Assembly (NCBI GenBank): GCA_017475005.1
Contig: JAFVGI010000035.1
Location: 1 to 51,170, forward strand
DNA from: Prevotella sp.
GTDB taxonomy: Bacteria; Bacteroidota; Bacteroidia; Bacteroidales; Bacteroidaceae
Direction: 5' to 3'
DNA: 51,170 nt
Position 1 is the stretch's first letter; each line of letters begins with the position of its first letter. The notes beneath the pieces are model-generated. The model did no database searches and was not told the origin of the DNA. It saw only the letters and a list, made by a program, of their open reading frames with translations. Below, piece after piece: positions 7,495-16,434 of the stretch. The position numbers and the translations under genes are program-made.

Positions 7495-10400
7495 TTGAAG
7501 AAACTGTCTGTCATATTAAAGGTTCTGCTCGGGGTTATACTGACTCCAATAGTGCTGGTAGTGCTGTTGGCGATAGCTCTATACATACCGGCTGTGCAGA
7601 ACTGGGCCGTTGACTATGGCAGCAAGATTGCCTCCGAAAAGACTGGCATGCAGATATCCATCGGCACCATCCACATAGTATGGCCTCTGGATTTGGAGGT
7701 GACGCAGTGTAAGGTGAGGACTGCCCAATGGCTGGAGCCCTGCGATACCCTACCCGACAGTCCGCAGTTTGACATCTACTTGGGACGTGCCACAGTAGGT
7801 TGGCAGCCGCTGGCCCTGCTGGACAACAATATCGACATCACCACTCTTGAGGCAGACAGCGCCGACATAAACCTTGACCTTAACTACGAAGCACCGGAGG
7901 ACACGTCAAAGTCAGAACTGCCATATACCATAAACCTGCAGAAGGCGAACATCACGAATGTAAACCTGTGGATGATGATGAAGGGTGACAGCATTCCTGT
8001 TGTCGTGAGAGGCGTCATGGCGAAAGCAGAAGATGGTGTCTTCGACCTCGGAAAGCAACACTATAGCGTCGGCACTTTCAACGGCGGCGTAAAACGATTC
8101 AACGGCTACGGCGCAAAGGTGGACACTCTGTCGTTGAATGCCAGCGGCATCGACTTCGCGATGCAGGAGAATGAAGACCCTCGCGACACGATGGTCAACA
8201 TGCAGTTGGGTATCAAAGGCATCGGTGCCGGCATCAGAGCAGCCACCTACGACACTTACCGGGTAGAGAATCTGAAAGCAACAATAGAAGACCTGTCCTT
8301 CGCCCTCGCAAACAGCAAACCGCTGTTCGCCGCAAACATAAAAGAATGCACGGAAACGGTGTTCTTGTGGGAGAAGTTCAAAGGTTCAAAGGGTTCAAGA
8401 GTTCAAGGTGTTGACGGGTTGACTTCAACGTTGTCTGCTAAGGTGGATATGGATACCACAAAGGTTGTTGTAGATGGTTCGTTGCAGACCTCTGCAAGCA
8501 GGATTTCCACACACCTGAATATGGACCTCAATGCTTTTGAACAAAACAGCACAGGACTCATCGACGCACGACTGGATGCCAGCATCGGACGCAGCGATGT
8601 GCTGAATATTGTTGAGGGACTGAAACTGACGGATGCAGCACCATTGCGACAGTATCTGCCTGCTATGCCAATAACTGTTTCGACAGAGGTGCATGGCAAT
8701 ATGCAAAATCTGCACATCCCGTTTGTCAAGGCAGACATCCCTACCCTCGCCTCGGTGGACATAAGACCTTTCGACTTGTCATATCCAATGAACTATGACA
8801 GCCCGATGTTCAGGGCGAAAGCGAAGGCAAAGGTAAAGACATACAGATATCTCAGAGCCCAGGGTGACATCGACGCCACCATCAGCGGTGCCAACATCGA
8901 CTATATTGCCGACATAAGGACTGACGACGGCGGTAAGCTGAAAAGCAGCGGAACCTTCAACTACAAGACGATGGCATATAATGTTGATGCCGGCATGAGC
9001 AACTTCAGGATGAACAGCAGCGACCTGCGCAAGCTGGGAATGCCGAACCTGCAGCAGTATGGTCTTGGCGACCTGACACTATCAGGAAAGGTGCATGCCG
9101 ACACTCGTGCCATAACGGCCACCCTCAACCCTCGCAGCAAGGCGCTGGAGGGAGAGATACTGCTCGATGCCCTGATGGACAATATGAAACCGACAGGCAT
9201 AAAGGCGACATTATATACTGACATAAGAAACATAGACCTCTACGAGATGCACCTGGCAGAGGTGCCTCTGAAGATTGGATTCTGTGGACATTATAACTTT
9301 GAGGTACGCCAGAGCGGCATAAAACTGCCAAAGATTCCCGGGTTGCCACAAAACACGGATGTCTATGACGACATAAATCTAAACGGCATCATCAGCGACA
9401 TCACCATAACAGACTCTGTGCAGACATTCCATCCTGACGACATAGCATTGGGACTGCTGACACGTCGAGACACGACAAGGGCAGACATACATTGTGGTGA
9501 CTTCGAATCGCTCATCACTATGCGAGGCGGATACGAATGGCTCATGAGACAAGCCAACGAACTGTCGAGGGTATTGAACAAACAGATGGACAACTACACC
9601 TTCGACCAGGCAGAAATAAGGGATGCATTGCCAAAGCTGAACTTCTACCTCAGATGTGGCAAGGAGAATCCTATAGCACGCTTTGCAAAATACTACGACA
9701 TAAACTTTGACAGGGTACTGGCAAGATTCCATGTTTCAAGAGAAAACGGCATCAATGGTGAACTGCGATTGCACAAACTGCTGACAGCAGGATATCAGCT
9801 CGACACCATAGGACTGAGAATTAACAGTACCAACAACATACTTGACTCGTTGGGCAACATCATCGAGCCGATGAAGATGACATATGCCCTGAAGGTGCAG
9901 AACTACAAACCAAACGACATCGTCTTTGCAGCACTCGTTGACGGAGAACTGATGGAACATGGACTGACCCTGAATACCAATCTCTATGACGACAATAACG
10001 AACAGGCACTGAAACTGGGTCTGGAAGCGATGGTGGTGAATGTAAACGAAAACGAAAACGAAAACCAAAACGAAAACCAAAACCAAAACCAAACCGAAAC
10101 CGGAAACCAAAAGCAGAACCAAAACGATAATCGGAGGTTGAGGATTCGTCTTACGCCTGACGAGCCGGTGATAGGATATGCGAAATTCCACCTCAACGAG
10201 GACAACCATATCACTCTCGGAAAGAGGAATGCCATTACAGCCAATGTGAAGATGAGGTCGGATGACGGCATGGGATTAGAACTAACGTCAGGATCATTTA
10301 ATCCATACATCGAAACATCAGCGGAGGACGGAAAGAAAACGGCATGGCAGGATTTGACGCTGTCGCTGACTCGCATAAACCTTCAGAAACTTACCAGCGG

Positions 10401-12243
10401 AATACCATATGCTCCGAAAGTCAGCGGTATGTTAGACGGAGACTTCCATATCGTGATGAACAGCATGACAGAGATGACTGTATCAACAGATATAAATGTT
10501 GATGATATGGTATATGAGAAATGTCCTATCGGCAACCTCAGCACGCAGTTTGTGTATATGCCGGAAGAAGAAGGTAACCAACACTATGTTGACGGAACCG
10601 TAATGCTTGACGACAAAGAGATAGCAACAGTCATAGGACGCTATAACAACACAACAAAGAATATCTCCCTGACTGCCGACCTGAAGAAATGTCCTCTCAA
10701 TCTTATCAATGGTTTCATAGAAGACCAAATAGTGGGATTGGAAGGTACTGCAGACGGTTCTCTTGATATTAAGGGTACTACAGACACGCCAATCGTAAAT
10801 GGTGAACTTTTCCTTGAGAATGCCAGCCTCATCAGCATACCGTATGGTGTGAAGATGCGCTTTGATGACGACCCAGTAAGAGTGCAAGATTCAAAGCTAT
10901 TGTTGGAGAACTTCCAGGTTTATGCCTCTAACGACAGTCCTCTCATAGCAAGTGGTGACATCGACTTTGCTGACCTTGACCACATCACAGTAAACCTGAG
11001 GATGAAGGCTGAGAACTTCCTGCTTATCGATGCGAAAGAAACGCCGAAGTCAGAAGCCTACGGCAAGGCCTTCGTAAACTTCTATTGCGGCATGCGAGGT
11101 GAATTATCAAAACTGAGGGTTGTAGGACGACTGGATGTGCTTCCGACAACAGACCTTAACTACATCCTGAGAGACTCTCCTATCACAACAGATAATCGCC
11201 TGAAGGAACTCGTTACCTTCACCAATCTCAACGATACCACAAATGTCACCACAGTAAAACCTGCTGTCGATGGTATGCAGATGAGCTTTACTGTCAATGT
11301 CATTGACGGAGCACATGTGAAGTGTTGGATAAATGCTGACCATTCCAACTACCTCGACCTCGTGGGAGGCGGTAACCTGAAAATGAAATACGACTCTGGA
11401 GAAATCACCATTACAGGCAGATATACCATCCATGAAGGTGAGATGAAATATTCTCTTCCTGTCATTCCGCTCAAGACCTTCACTATTGCCAATGGTTCAT
11501 GGCTGGAGTTTACGGGCGACCTTCTCAATCCTCGCATGAACATCACGGCAACGGAACGTGTAAGGGCTTCTGTATCCGATAATGGAGCAAACAAGATGGT
11601 AACATTCAATTGTGGTGTTGTGATAACAAAGTCACTGAAGGACATGGGACTTGAATTCATCATCGAAGCACCAGAAGACCAGGCAATAGCAAACGAGCTG
11701 GCAATGATGTCAACAGAAGCAAGAGGAAAGGTGGCAGTAACGATGCTTACAACTGGTATGTATCTCTCTGACAGCAACACATCATCATTCTCAATGAGTT
11801 CTGCCCTGAACAGCTTCCTGCAATCAGAAATCAACAACATTGCCGGCAATGCTCTCAAGACAATGGACTTCCAGATGGGAATGGACAAGACTACCAGCGA
11901 TGATGGTACTATGCATACCGACTACACCTTCAAGTTCGCAAAACGTTTCTGGAACAACAGGCTGAATATCTCTGTCGGAGGAAAGATTTCTACCGGCAAT
12001 GATGTATCAGGACAGAACAGGTCATTCTTTGACAATGTCGATGTGCAATACAGGCTCTCAGAGACATCTAACCAATACATGCGACTATTCTTCAAGGATA
12101 ATGTCTATGACTTCCTCGAAGGATATGTCAGCCAGTATGGAGCAGGTTATATGTATAAGAGGAAACTGCAGAAACTTAAGGACCTCTTTTACCCACCAAG
12201 ACCAGTAGAGCAACAAAGTCGTCCACAGCGTTCACAACAATAA
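7495..12243 (+). CDS. tamB: Translocation and assembly module protein TamB
   Basis: A 1,582-residue inner-membrane-anchored protein that spans the periplasm as a long lipid-groove beta structure and works with TamA/TamL. Residues 7-31 form the N-terminal signal anchor; an AsmA-like beginning is followed by hundreds of residues of alternating strands. The TamB (DUF490) C-terminal domain covers about 1,150-1,560, with GTADGSLDIKGT, DLLNPRMNITATERV and LAMMSTEARGKVAV regions. The TTG at 7495 was chosen because it is the only start that keeps the membrane anchor. Two low-complexity insertions are odd: four GTTCAARR units at 8376-8408 (residues about 294-305, a linker-like Lys/Gly/Ser stretch), and an Asn-Glu/Asn-Gln tract at residues about 851-879. 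tamL follows after 7 bp, so the two are translationally close and probably co-expressed. Confidence 0.93.
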   Translation: MKKLSVILKVLLGVILTPIVLVVLLAIALYIPAVQNWAVDYGSKIASEKTGMQISIGTIHIVWPLDLEVTQCKVRTAQWLEPCDTLPDSPQFDIYLGRATVGWQPLALLDNNIDITTLEADSADINLDLNYEAPEDTSKSELPYTINLQKANITNVNLWMMMKGDSIPVVVRGVMAKAEDGVFDLGKQHYSVGTFNGGVKRFNGYGAKVDTLSLNASGIDFAMQENEDPRDTMVNMQLGIKGIGAGIRAATYDTYRVENLKATIEDLSFALANSKPLFAANIKECTETVFLWEKFKGSKGSRVQGVDGLTSTLSAKVDMDTTKVVVDGSLQTSASRISTHLNMDLNAFEQNSTGLIDARLDASIGRSDVLNIVEGLKLTDAAPLRQYLPAMPITVSTEVHGNMQNLHIPFVKADIPTLASVDIRPFDLSYPMNYDSPMFRAKAKAKVKTYRYLRAQGDIDATISGANIDYIADIRTDDGGKLKSSGTFNYKTMAYNVDAGMSNFRMNSSDLRKLGMPNLQQYGLGDLTLSGKVHADTRAITATLNPRSKALEGEILLDALMDNMKPTGIKATLYTDIRNIDLYEMHLAEVPLKIGFCGHYNFEVRQSGIKLPKIPGLPQNTDVYDDINLNGIISDITITDSVQTFHPDDIALGLLTRRDTTRADIHCGDFESLITMRGGYEWLMRQANELSRVLNKQMDNYTFDQAEIRDALPKLNFYLRCGKENPIARFAKYYDINFDRVLARFHVSRENGINGELRLHKLLTAGYQLDTIGLRINSTNNILDSLGNIIEPMKMTYALKVQNYKPNDIVFAALVDGELMEHGLTLNTNLYDDNNEQALKLGLEAMVVNVNENENENQNENQNQNQTETGNQKQNQNDNRRLRIRLTPDEPVIGYAKFHLNEDNHITLGKRNAITANVKMRSDDGMGLELTSGSFNPYIETSAEDGKKTAWQDLTLSLTRINLQKLTSGIPYAPKVSGMLDGDFHIVMNSMTEMTVSTDINVDDMVYEKCPIGNLSTQFVYMPEEEGNQHYVDGTVMLDDKEIATVIGRYNNTTKNISLTADLKKCPLNLINGFIEDQIVGLEGTADGSLDIKGTTDTPIVNGELFLENASLISIPYGVKMRFDDDPVRVQDSKLLLENFQVYASNDSPLIASGDIDFADLDHITVNLRMKAENFLLIDAKETPKSEAYGKAFVNFYCGMRGELSKLRVVGRLDVLPTTDLNYILRDSPITTDNRLKELVTFTNLNDTTNVTTVKPAVDGMQMSFTVNVIDGAHVKCWINADHSNYLDLVGGGNLKMKYDSGEITITGRYTIHEGEMKYSLPVIPLKTFTIANGSWLEFTGDLLNPRMNITATERVRASVSDNGANKMVTFNCGVVITKSLKDMGLEFIIEAPEDQAIANELAMMSTEARGKVAVTMLTTGMYLSDSNTSSFSMSSALNSFLQSEINNIAGNALKTMDFQMGMDKTTSDDGTMHTDYTFKFAKRFWNNRLNISVGGKISTGNDVSGQNRSFFDNVDVQYRLSETSNQYMRLFFKDNVYDFLEGYVSQYGAGYMYKRKLQKLKDLFYPPRPVEQQSRPQRSQQ
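8376..8408 (+). repeat. GTTCAARR repeats inside tamB
   Basis: Four near-identical units of GTTCAAAG/GTTCAAGA type, like the spacer repeats elsewhere in the window but in frame within tamB. Confidence 0.75.
10044..10130 (+). repeat. Hexanucleotide (AACGAA/AACCAA) coding repeat in tamB
   Basis: About fourteen hexamer-like units encode alternating Asn with Glu or Gln. The nucleotide unit is the same as in the DUF6261-like gene at 270-360. Confidence 0.9.
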
Positions 12244-12250
12244 AGCATAC

Positions 12251-14731
12251 ATGAGACAACATATTCTTTCATACATATATATCCCCATTTGCCTGCTGCT
12301 AATTGCTGCATGCTCTACCACCTCACATCTGGAGGAGGGCGAACAGTTATATATCGGTTTGGAGAAAATCGACTGGCAGGGAGAGCCGCAAGGACATCAT
12401 ACCCACTTTGCAGACACGAAGGCGGAGGTGGAGGCAGCACTTGCCACAAAACCAAATGGTGCGCTATTTGGTAGCAGCTACTATCGCACCATCTTCCCTT
12501 ATGGCTTGTGGATATATAATTCTTGGCACAACAAGGACAGCCGTTTTGCGAAATGGCTCACCAGTTCTTTTGGAAAAGCACCAGTCCTCATGAGCAATGT
12601 CAACCCTACCCTACGTGCTTCGGTGGCAGAAAGCGTTTTACAGAATAATGGTTATTTCTCTGGCAACATCACATACGAGACGACAGATCACGGCAAAAGA
12701 GATTCGTCGGGAATGGCAAAGCAGCAAAAGATCAGGTATCATGTAAACCTCGGGCATCTTTATACTCTGGATACCATCAGTTACTCCAACTATCCGACGG
12801 ATATCCTTACCAGAATAATCTATGGTGACTCCTTCTCTCCTACCAAGCGAAACAAGAACCTCTCAAGCCTTCATAGCGGAGACCCATTCTCGGTTGCAGG
12901 CCTCGACAACGAGAGAACGAGAATATACCGATTATTGAGAAATCATGGATACTATGATTACAAGCCATCCTATACATCATATCTGGCTGACACTGTAGCA
13001 ACACCCGGGAAGGTACATCTGCAGATTCATCTTGCTGATTCCCTACCCGAGGATGCTTTGAAGAAATGGGTTATCGGAACAACGAATGTGACAATAAAAC
13101 GTGAGATGAGAGAACAGATAACAGACTCTGTTTCCACTCGTTTCCTGACATTGAAATTTGCACGCAAACATAAAGAAGACAGTATCAGGCCAAAGTCCCC
13201 TATCCGCCCAAGGATTATTCTTGCTGATACGAAACTGAGACCTGGCATGCTTTTCTCACAAGATGCCTATGACGAGAGTATCAACGCCTTGGCATCGAAG
13301 GGTGTATTCTCAAGCATCGATATCTCTTTCAGGAAAAGAAAAAATCCAGACGGCACTCTGTACACCATTGCAGACTCTATAGGCGTCAGACGAGGCAACG
13401 ACTCCCTTGACACCAGGGCAGGAGCAGGAGTGCTAGATATGTATGTGACGACAGTTCTCGACAAGCCATACGATGTTACCTTTGAGGCTAACGGCATCGG
13501 AAAGACATCAGGGCGTGTAGGCCCAGGTGTGAGAGTGGGTCTTACAAAACGTAATGCTTTCAGGGGAGGAGAATCGCTGACAATCTCAGCAGGAGCCAAC
13601 TATGAATTCCAAGTAGGTGGAGGACAACACATGGGAAACAGCTATAACTTCGACCTATCCACGGAATTATCTTTTCCACGACTGCTCTGGCCAAACTTCC
13701 TGACAAAGTCAAGAAGCACTCAAGAAAATGCTAACAGAAGGTTCAGACGCAGATGGTACACCACTCCTGCGACAATTATATCTGCTTCCGGAGAGACAAT
13801 ACGCAGGGCGGGATTCTTCAGAAGGAATATTCTTTCCGCAGAATTTTCATACATCTTCCAACCAACAGCCACCAGTGTACACCGTTTGTCGCCATTGATT
13901 CTAACCTATGGACGAACAACGGATATCACAGATGACTATATGGAGAAGGTAAAGGATTCGCCAACAGCCATTGTAGCATTGAATGACGAGATGACACCAA
14001 AGATACGCTATACCTATACGTACAACTCTCCTGTGGCATTCCGCAATCCGATATTTTTCCAAGGAACAGTAAGCGAAGCAGGTAACCTCTGCGACTTAGG
14101 AGCACTCATTGGTGGTAATAAACTCAACGAGAAAGGTAAGAAATTATTTGGCACACCTTTCTCACAATTCCTGAAATTCGAAGCAGACATAAAAAAGACA
14201 TGGACAATTGGAGGTATTGACAGCCAGACCAGTTTTGTGATGCACTTCTACGGAGGCATAATGACAGCATATGGAAATAATGCTATGGCACCATTCTCTG
14301 AGTTATTCTACATCGGTGGCGCCAATGACATGCGTGGTTTTACGATGAGAAGTATCGGACCAGGTGAAGTACACTATGATGACAGAACATTAGCATACCT
14401 CAACCACAATGGTGACTGCAAAGCTGTATTGAATCTGGAATATCGTCCACATCTTTTCGGAAGCTTGTATGGAGCAATCTTCCTGGATGCCGGTAACGTA
14501 TGGAGCCTGAGACACAGCAGTCGTGAATATTTCAAGCAAGAAGGACTTGGCGACCCTGCAAAGTTTGATGTTGCAACAGATATTGGTGTCGGCATAAGAT
14601 ACGACCTCGACTTCTTTGTTATTCGTCTGGATTGGGGTTATGCTGTTCATACTCCTTATCAAAAGGGTTTCTTCAAAGAAAAATTCCACAACGCACAAGT
14701 ACTGAACTTTGCAATCGGATATCCTTTCTAA
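12251..14731 (+). CDS. tamL: TamL, lipoprotein Omp85-family partner of TamB
   Basis: An 826-residue protein with a short signal peptide ending in the lipobox AAC near residues 19-21 (LLLIAACSTT). Residues 30-400 form the POTRA-containing periplasmic part (TYSNYPTDI, SKGVFSSIDISF); residues 420-826 form the barrel, with IGGANDMRGFTMRSIGPG near 690-707, IFLDAGNVW, and a terminal FAIGYPF. TamL is the lipid-anchored form of TamA in Bacteroidetes; with TamB it is thought to insert or move proteins or lipids into the outer membrane. The gene starts 7 bp after tamB. It shares the same architecture as the divergent 730-residue gene at 4900-7092, so this genome region carries two TamL forms around a single tamB. 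Confidence 0.92.
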   Translation: MRQHILSYIYIPICLLLIAACSTTSHLEEGEQLYIGLEKIDWQGEPQGHHTHFADTKAEVEAALATKPNGALFGSSYYRTIFPYGLWIYNSWHNKDSRFAKWLTSSFGKAPVLMSNVNPTLRASVAESVLQNNGYFSGNITYETTDHGKRDSSGMAKQQKIRYHVNLGHLYTLDTISYSNYPTDILTRIIYGDSFSPTKRNKNLSSLHSGDPFSVAGLDNERTRIYRLLRNHGYYDYKPSYTSYLADTVATPGKVHLQIHLADSLPEDALKKWVIGTTNVTIKREMREQITDSVSTRFLTLKFARKHKEDSIRPKSPIRPRIILADTKLRPGMLFSQDAYDESINALASKGVFSSIDISFRKRKNPDGTLYTIADSIGVRRGNDSLDTRAGAGVLDMYVTTVLDKPYDVTFEANGIGKTSGRVGPGVRVGLTKRNAFRGGESLTISAGANYEFQVGGGQHMGNSYNFDLSTELSFPRLLWPNFLTKSRSTQENANRRFRRRWYTTPATIISASGETIRRAGFFRRNILSAEFSYIFQPTATSVHRLSPLILTYGRTTDITDDYMEKVKDSPTAIVALNDEMTPKIRYTYTYNSPVAFRNPIFFQGTVSEAGNLCDLGALIGGNKLNEKGKKLFGTPFSQFLKFEADIKKTWTIGGIDSQTSFVMHFYGGIMTAYGNNAMAPFSELFYIGGANDMRGFTMRSIGPGEVHYDDRTLAYLNHNGDCKAVLNLEYRPHLFGSLYGAIFLDAGNVWSLRHSSREYFKQEGLGDPAKFDVATDIGVGIRYDLDFFVIRLDWGYAVHTPYQKGFFKEKFHNAQVLNFAIGYPF

Positions 14732-14760
14732 TGCATAGTTCATAGTTTAAAATCGACATT

Positions 14761-15435
14761 ATGAGAATAAAAGTATGCGGCATGCGAGATGCCGACAATA
14801 TACAGCAGGTAATTGCATTGGGAGTAAATATGATAGGTCTCATCTTCTGGCCCAAGAGTCCACGCTATGTGCAAAGCATCAGCACAAATGCAGGTATTAT
14901 ACCAGACCTCAAGAATCCAGCAATAAAAGACATCAACAATCCCGATGTCTCATACGTTGGTGTCTTTGTTGACGAAATGCCGCAGAATGTTGTAACACAC
15001 GCATATAATTACAAGCTTGACTACATTCAGTTGCATGGTAACGAATCACCGATATATATTGACAACTTGAGAAACACTTTGGTGCCGGACATCCTTCCCA
15101 ACGTAAAAATCATCAAGGCGCTGAGCATTAGTGAAGCAGCAGATATCCTTAAATGGAAAACATACGAAGGGCATGTTGATATGTTTCTCTTTGATACCAA
15201 GAGCACGCAAACTGTCGGGGGAACAGGAAAGCATTTTGACTGGTCGCTGATAAACATGTATGACGGAAATATTCCCTTCCTGCTCTCTGGAGGCATTGGG
15301 CCAGATGATGCAGAAGCCGTTAAGTCATTCCATCATCCTATGTGCGTAGGTATAGACCTTAATTCCAGATTTGAAAAAACACCTGGATTAAAAGATGTTG
15401 ACAAACTGAAAGCCTTCCTAAAAGCATTGATATAA
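14761..15435 (+). CDS. trpF: Phosphoribosylanthranilate isomerase
   Basis: A 224-residue (beta/alpha)8 barrel enzyme converting N-(5-phosphoribosyl)anthranilate to CdRP in tryptophan synthesis. It begins IKVCGM, where Cys is the expected general base, and has GVFVDE, IQLHGNE, DTKSTQTVGGTGKHFDW (phosphate loop region with the catalytic Asp) and LSGGIGPDD, then GIDLNSRFE. Length is normal. It lies 29 bp after tamL with no promoter in between, away from any other tryptophan-synthesis gene in the window; trpS three genes on is a tRNA synthetase, not a pathway enzyme. Confidence 0.96.
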   Translation: MRIKVCGMRDADNIQQVIALGVNMIGLIFWPKSPRYVQSISTNAGIIPDLKNPAIKDINNPDVSYVGVFVDEMPQNVVTHAYNYKLDYIQLHGNESPIYIDNLRNTLVPDILPNVKIIKALSISEAADILKWKTYEGHVDMFLFDTKSTQTVGGTGKHFDWSLINMYDGNIPFLLSGGIGPDDAEAVKSFHHPMCVGIDLNSRFEKTPGLKDVDKLKAFLKALI

Positions 15436-15479
15436 GGAAATAAATACTATTATTATTAGGTTGTTTGAGATTTTTTTTA

Positions 15480-15487
15480 TAACTTTG
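15480..15487 (+). promoter_or_regulatory. -7 box upstream of fabD
   Basis: TAACTTTG, 37 bases before the fabD ATG. A TTTG at the standard distance is missing, although TTGTTTG lies closer than usual. Confidence 0.6.
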
Positions 15488-15524
15488 CACGCGAAAATTT
15501 TATAAACATAAAACGAATATAACA

Positions 15525-16421
15525 ATGAAAGCATTTGTATTTCCTGGTCAGGGAGCTCAATTCCCTGGTATGGGCAAGGACCTATACGAGAGCAATCCTA
15601 AAGCAAAAGAACTGTTTGACAAAGCCAATGAAATCCTTGGTTTTGAAATAACAAAGATAATGTTCGAAGGAACAGCAGAAGAGTTGAAGCAGACAAAGGT
15701 TACCCAGCCTGCTGTATTCCTGCATTCTGTTATCTCAGCCATCTGTCTTGGCGATGCTTTTGATGCTGAGATGACAGGTGGTCACTCTCTTGGAGAATTC
15801 TCTGCATTGGTAGCTGCCGGTGCACTGACCTTTGAAGATGGCCTGAAACTCGTTTCACAGCGTGCACAGGCAATGCAGAAGGCATGCGAGGCTGCTCCTT
15901 CAACAATGGCTGCTATCATAGGTCTCGACGACAAGACAATAGAAGATATCTGTGCTTCTATCAGCAAGCCAGGCAACATCGTTGTGCCTGCTAACTATAA
16001 CAACCCAGGCCAGTTGGTTATCTCTGGTAACAAGGAGGCTATCGCTGCCGCTTGTGAGGCAATGACTGCTGCTGGAGCAAAGCGCGCTCTGCCATTACCT
16101 GTAGGCGGCGCATTCCACTCTCCTCTCATGCAACCAGCAAAAGACGAACTGCAGGCAGCTATCGAGGCTACAACATTCTCTACACCACGCATTCCTGTTT
16201 ATCAGAATGTTGATGCTAAGGCACATACTGATGCAGAGGAGATAAAGCAGAACCTCATAGCACAGCTGACAGCACCAGTGAAGTGGACATACGAGGTGCA
16301 GCAGATGCTTAAGGACGGTGCTACAGATTTCGTAGAGTGTGGTCCTGGTAAGGCTCTTCAGGGAATGATACTGAAGATTGCCAAGGGTATCGAGGGTATC
16401 ACAATCTCTGGCATTGCATAA
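15525..16421 (+). CDS. fabD: Malonyl-CoA:ACP transacylase
   Basis: A 298-residue enzyme that moves malonyl groups from CoA to acyl carrier protein for fatty-acid synthesis. It has FPGQGAQ at 6-12, the nucleophile in GHSLGE (Ser88), the substrate-carboxylate Arg in SQRAQAM (Arg113) and the catalytic His in GGAFHSPLM (His198). Length and motifs are those of a full FabD. It has its own -7 box and is followed after 13 bp by the GH13 gene. Confidence 0.97.
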   Translation: MKAFVFPGQGAQFPGMGKDLYESNPKAKELFDKANEILGFEITKIMFEGTAEELKQTKVTQPAVFLHSVISAICLGDAFDAEMTGGHSLGEFSALVAAGALTFEDGLKLVSQRAQAMQKACEAAPSTMAAIIGLDDKTIEDICASISKPGNIVVPANYNNPGQLVISGNKEAIAAACEAMTAAGAKRALPLPVGGAFHSPLMQPAKDELQAAIEATTFSTPRIPVYQNVDAKAHTDAEEIKQNLIAQLTAPVKWTYEVQQMLKDGATDFVECGPGKALQGMILKIAKGIEGITISGIA

Positions 16422-16434
16422 TTCTTAATTTTCA

